DNA from: Megalopta genalis | Lineage: Eukaryota > Arthropoda > Insecta > Hymenoptera > Halictidae | Assembly (NCBI RefSeq): GCF_051020955.1 | Contig: NC_135014.1 | Location: forward strand, 29,257,742-29,321,741 | Direction: 5' to 3' | DNA: 64,000 nt | Part shown: positions 59,540 through 64,000 of the stretch, piece by piece | Numbering within the stretch: the first letter of the stretch is position 1 | How the letters are laid out: each line of letters starts with the position of its first letter | Translations under genes and position numbers: made by a program | Notes under the pieces: generated by a model | Told to the model about the DNA's origin: nothing | The model's input: the letters and a program-made list of their open reading frames with translations, nothing else | Databases searched by the model: none

Positions 59540-59915
59540 GTTTCAGAGTTAGTTATATTATATTATATTTTTATTTTATATTTTTATGTTATATTATATT
59601 ATATTTTATAGTTATATTATATTATATTTTTATTATATTTATATTATATTATATTTTTATTATATTTATATTATATTTATATTATATTATATTTTTATTT
59701 TATAGTTATATTATATTATATTTTTATTTCATATTTATATTACATTATATTTTTATCTTATATTTATATTATATTATATTTTTATTATATTTATATTATA
59801 TTGTATTTTTTATTATATTTATATTATATTGAATTTTTTATTATATTTATATTATATTATATTTTTATTTTATTTATATTATATTATATTATATTATATT
59901 ATACTATATTATATG
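59540..59915. repeat. (TATAT/TTTTA)n AT-rich array
   Basis: About 370 bp of TTATATTATATTTTTA variants. Confidence 0.9.
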
Positions 59916-60202
59916 TACGAAAGATTTCGTCCAATTTGAACAAACTATATTAATAATTTCCGGGAAAGAAAGCGCGCAAAGTTTATTTCGCGTAGCTTCG
60001 AAGCTTCGACTCAGATCGATCCGCGTTTTCCAGATATCTGCATTAAATTCTAATATCATTCGGTTATTCTATAATAACACAATTATTTTACAGTAATTCC
60101 AATAACATAATATTACGATTGCATTAACATAACAGCCGTGCCGACGGCTCGGCGCCCGTAAATTCAATATAAATCACTTCGCAGCCGCGCGAGCGAGATA
60201 CA

Positions 60203-60423
60203 ATAAATTCTCCGCAATTGTTGCTCAGCCTCCAAACAAAACCGAACAATTAAAAAAAAAGGAAGACACGACCGTTGAATCCTCGCGGCTCGTTTTTTTA
60301 ATCCCCGATCATCCGCAACAACAAAAAACGAGCCGCGCTCGAATCAATCGCGATCTCCTCTCCCAAAAATCGTCCATTTCTGTTTACAAGCTGAAGCTTG
60401 AATTAACGAAAAAAATTATCGTA
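60203..60423. mobile_element. TA-type hairpin MITE, diverged full copy
   Basis: CAATAAATTCTCCGCAATTG, CCTCGCGGCTCGTTTTTTTA and the inverted AAAAAACGAGCCGCG and ATCTCCTCTCCC blocks remain recognisable. Confidence 0.7.
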
Positions 60424-60979
60424 CACCAAAAAATTCTCTCTATTGCAAGCCTCCGGAATACTCACAGCAACCTCGAGTCCTGCAATTAGTGTCCGGCAGC
60501 CTCTTCCGAGAAAAAAGAAAGGGAACAGGTGGTTCGTTGCACTTGTACTTTGCAGCCCCCTTCGTCCTCGACGAAGCTCAATTGTCTGTGCGATCGGCGC
60601 CCTTCGATGCCACCACCCGATGTCACTCTTTTTACCACTGCCTCTCTCTCTCTCTTTTCCTCTCTGTCTCTCTCTCTGTGTGCGTCTTCTTCGTCGAAAG
60701 CGTCGGCTATCTCGGCTCGCGTCTCTCGATCGCTTTCGAATCGCTTAACCCGATCTGTTTCTCGAGCTTGTGCGCAGGGATCACGCGTCGTTCCACGAGC
60801 TAATTAGCGGTCGTCTGCACGCGACACAAGGCACGCAATCACAGTTTCGCGACTATTGGTCAGCCGGGGGGCTGTGCTCGCTGTCTTATAAGCTTAGAGC
60901 TGTCCCTACCTAATCGAGCGCGGTTTGTAAACGAGATGCCGAGCCCCTTCTCGTGCAGCCAGCTTGGCTCCAGACGGTT

Positions 60980-61029
60980 CGCACTCTCTCTCTCCCCCCT
61001 CTCTTTCTCTCTCTTTCCTTCTTTGTCTC

Positions 61030-61069
<40 letters not shown>
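60980..61069. repeat. (CT)n-rich array
   Basis: About 90 bp of CT with CCCC and CTTT interruptions. Confidence 0.9.
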
Positions 61070-61527
61070 GCTTCCTGTTTTTCCTGTCGGTGTCCGCGCG
61101 AGGCTACCCCTTCCACGATCCAGAACGGATCCGCGTCGCGATCGCCGAAGCCCTCCCCCTTTAATTCGCGACCACCCCCGCCACCCCGCCGAGTCGGGGC
61201 TCGATCCAGCTCGTCGGTTTCGTTTACGTGGACCTCCTCGGGCGATCCGGCGACGTTTAATCGGATCGGGCTTGCCCGTAGATCGTTCTCTTCGCCGATA
61301 AATTGAGAGAGCTTCGGGAGAACGTCGATCGGCCGGCCGACCTCGGCGATCTGCTCCTCGGCTTTCCTCGGAAAATTCAGCGGGCCACCGGTTTACCAAC
61401 ATTTCTCGCGTATTTTCGAAGATATTTAATAAATATATATAATATATATTATTTATATTATTATATATATATTATATATATTATTTATATTATTATATAT
61501 ATATTATATATATATTTTATATATATA

Positions 61528-61756
61528 TTTTTCGCAAAAAGCAGCGTGCGATTCCTTCGAAACGAAAGAACTTCTCGCGCGAGTTCGCTATTCATAGCGA
61601 ATATATATATAATAATATAATAATATATATTATTATATTATTATATATAGTATTATTATTATATTATTATATTATTATATATATATTCGCTATGAATAGC
61701 GAACTCGCGCGAGAAGTAATTTCGTTTCGAAGGAATCGCACGCTGCTTTTTGCGAA

Positions 61757-61801
<45 letters not shown>

Positions 61802-61930
61802 ATAATATATATTATTATATTATTATATATAATATTATTATTATATTATTATATATATATTCGCTATGAATAGCGAACTCGCGCGAGAAGTAATTTCGTT
61901 TCGAAGGAATCGCACGCTGCTTTTTGCGAA

Positions 61931-61966
<36 letters not shown>

Positions 61967-62105
61967 ATATAATAATATATATTATTATATTATTATATAT
62001 AATATTATTATTATATTATTATATATATATTCGCTATGAATAGCGAACTCGCGCGAGAAGTTCTTTCGTTTCGAGGGAATCGCGCTGCTTTTTGCGAAAA
62101 ATATC
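61528..62105. repeat. Inverted and direct copies of an ~85-bp unit in AT sequence
   Basis: Four copies of the unit running from TTCGCTATGAATAGCGAACT to CTGCTTTTTGCGAAAAATAT. The copy at 61528-61613 is inverted relative to those at about 61681, 61855 and 62026. (TA)n and (TTA)n lie between them. Confidence 0.92.
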
Positions 62106-62627
62106 TCGCAACGAGAATTGGGTGCTTCAGGTTTAGGTTTATTTCGCGCATTTAGGTGCTCTTTAAATCGTGGAGCAATCGGACTTCGTAAATATCGGCG
62201 AGGCGATCTCGTCGCGCTTTGTTCTCGTCGATCGATTTGTTTTCCCTTTCGTTTTCGTTCGAAAACTCGCGTTGTCGCGCGTTTCCGCGGAAACGCGCGA
62301 CAATTTTTTCGCGAATATCTCCTCGATTCCAGTTGAATCGCGGCGGGGCGGGACTAACCCGTCGATGATCGGCGTCCGATACGAGCAGACGGACCAATGA
62401 CGAGGCGTGACGCAGCAACGTCGGCCCGACGATCTATGACGCGTGTCGTTTCAATGTAAACGTCGCCGGCACGGGCCGAAGATCTCGCCTAATCTGCGAC
62501 GATTTCCGAGCACGAGCGACGATTTCTTGCGAAAACCTGCGCAGAAAATCGCTCTGTTTTCCCGGCACGCTTGTGTCACCGCAATAAATAATTAATCGGC
62601 GATAACGGGGCCGCGAGTGGAGCGACA

Positions 62628-62630
62628 GAG

Positions 62631-62671
<41 letters not shown>

Positions 62672-63128
62672 AATAGAGAAAGAGAGCGAAAGAGAACGTA
62701 AGATAGAGAGATAGAGAGCGAAAGAGAACGAGAAATAGAGAGATAGAGAGCGAAAGAGAACGAAAGATAGAGAGATAGAGAGAGTGGGAGAGAGAGAGAA
62801 AAAGAGCGAAGGAGCAAAATAGAGAAAGAGAGCAAAAGTGAGCGAAATAGAGAGAGAGAGAAAAGAGTGAAAAAGCAAAATAGAGAAAGAGAGTAAAAGA
62901 GAGCGAAATAAAAAGAGAGAGAGAGAGAGGGAGAGCGTGAAATAGAGATAAAGAGAGCAAGAGAGAGCGAAATAGAGAGAAAAGGAGAGAGAGAACGAAA
63001 GAGCGAAAGAGAGAGAGAGAGCGTGAAATAGAGATAAAGAGAGCAAGAGAGAGCGAAATAAAGAGAAAAGGAGAGAGAGAACGAAAGAGCGAAAGAGCGA
63101 AAGAGAGAGAGAGCAAAAGGGAGAGAAA
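62628..63128. repeat. GA-rich array with GCGAAA variants
   Basis: About 500 bp of GAGAGA mixed with GAGCGAAAGAGAACGAAAGA and GAAATAGAGAG motifs. Confidence 0.93.
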
Positions 63129-63351
63129 CAGCTAGCAGCGCACGAGCTCCATTCTTGTTGCCTTTTCACGAATTTAAAAACCACTTATCGCTGTTTCCTT
63201 CTGGCACGAATGTCGCAGGATCAAAACAAGTCGAACAATTTTCCTCACGATTTTCTCTCCGACGCGTCCTCTTCCAAAGAAAGAAAAAGAAGAATGTGGA
63301 AATGCCGTTTCATTCGCGCCGAATCTCGGAATCCGAACGCCGATAAATACA

Positions 63352-63480
63352 GTAATTTTTCCCCAATTCGCGCTCGGATTGCGCACAACAATGGACTATT
63401 TTTGGGAGGAGAAGATGCGATCATAGTTACCGATTGTCGACGAGAAAGAAAGGAGAAAGGCGTTCGGCAACAGCGAGCGA
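63352..63480. mobile_element. TA-type hairpin MITE, left half
   Basis: ACAGTAATTTTTCCCCAATTC, GCTCGGATTGCGCACAACAATGG and GGGAGGAGAAGATGCGATC match the left arm; the right arm is missing. Confidence 0.65.
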
Positions 63481-63629
63481 AAATCTCGGATTAAATTAGT
63501 GCATAATATGCAATATCGATGGATTCTGAATCTTATAATTTCTTCGAGGACCGTAGATTTCTGCATTTTGACATTTTTCCACGATGTATTTGCATTTCTA
63601 TGCTAGTAAAATCGAAGATAATTACAAAT

Positions 63630-63864
63630 ACAGTAAATTCTCTCTAATTGACGCTCAGATTGCGCACAAAAATGGTCGATTCGAGAAGAGGAGACGCAAT
63701 TATCCGAGCCTTTTCGGCTCATTTTTATAGTTATTGACGATCGGTACTTATAAAACTAATAATCGCGTATCAAACAATATAATAACTAACATAATAATAA
63801 TAATAATAATAATAATAATATAATAATCGAATAATAATAATAACATAATAATCGAATAATAATC

Positions 63865-63917
<53 letters not shown>

Positions 63918-64000
63918 TAATCGAATAATAATAATAACATAATAATCGAATAATAATAATAATCATAATAATGATGATAATAATAATAATCTCCTCTTCC
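63630..64000. mobile_element. TA-type hairpin MITE with (TAA)n in the loop, cut by window end
   Basis: The left arm ACAGTAAATTCTCTCTAATTG to CTCATTTTTATAGTTATTG is followed by about 230 bp of TAA/TAATCG repeats. The last bases of the window, CTCCTCTTCC, fit the start of the right arm. Confidence 0.8.

Overview
The window reads as an insect nuclear genome, most likely a hymenopteran and plausibly a bee. This is inferred from short 65-110 bp introns in conserved insect genes, a mellifera/cecropia-type mariner relic, a CNMamide neuropeptide gene and strong base-composition swings. There is no bacterial, viral or organellar signal. Gene models were built by hand from splice sites, reading-phase continuity and remembered protein families; no search was run.

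Positions 1-24,800 are gene-dense and almost free of transposons. In order they hold APPBP2 (+, 5' end outside the window), Rabaptin-5 with a C-terminal FYVE finger (-), ZFYVE1/DFCP1 with a P-loop ATPase domain and two FYVE fingers (+), a FoxN2/3-type forkhead factor (CHES-1-like, +), a p24/TMED cargo receptor resembling logjam/TMED6 (-) and the spliceosomal cyclophilin PPIL4 (+). Rabaptin-5 and ZFYVE1 are divergent neighbours and both belong to PI3P/endosome biology. TMED and PPIL4 form a second divergent pair.

Positions 24,800-64,000 are very different: CpG-rich in blocks, AT-rich in others, and packed with repeats. Two genes are supported there. One is a three-exon CNMamide neuropeptide precursor (28,401-32,005, -), whose last exon encodes YMTLCHFKICNM-G-RKR. 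The other is the first part of DNA ligase 3 (PARP-type zinc finger exon at 47,857 and a second exon at 51,606, +); the rest of LIG3 must lie beyond the window.

The repeat landscape is the most unusual part. A ~220-bp hairpin MITE family (termini CAGTAATGTCTCCCTAATTG, TA target duplication) has more than a dozen full or partial copies after 26 kb and none before. TTAA-target piggyBac-like MITEs occur, one with a neighbouring duplicated empty site that proves the insertion. There is a TGTTAC-ended element carrying a cysteine-rich coding scrap and an internally deleted mariner. Several tandem arrays (20/420 bp, 34 bp, 37 bp, 187 bp, 192 bp, 319 bp) are present, and some contain pieces of the MITE ends.
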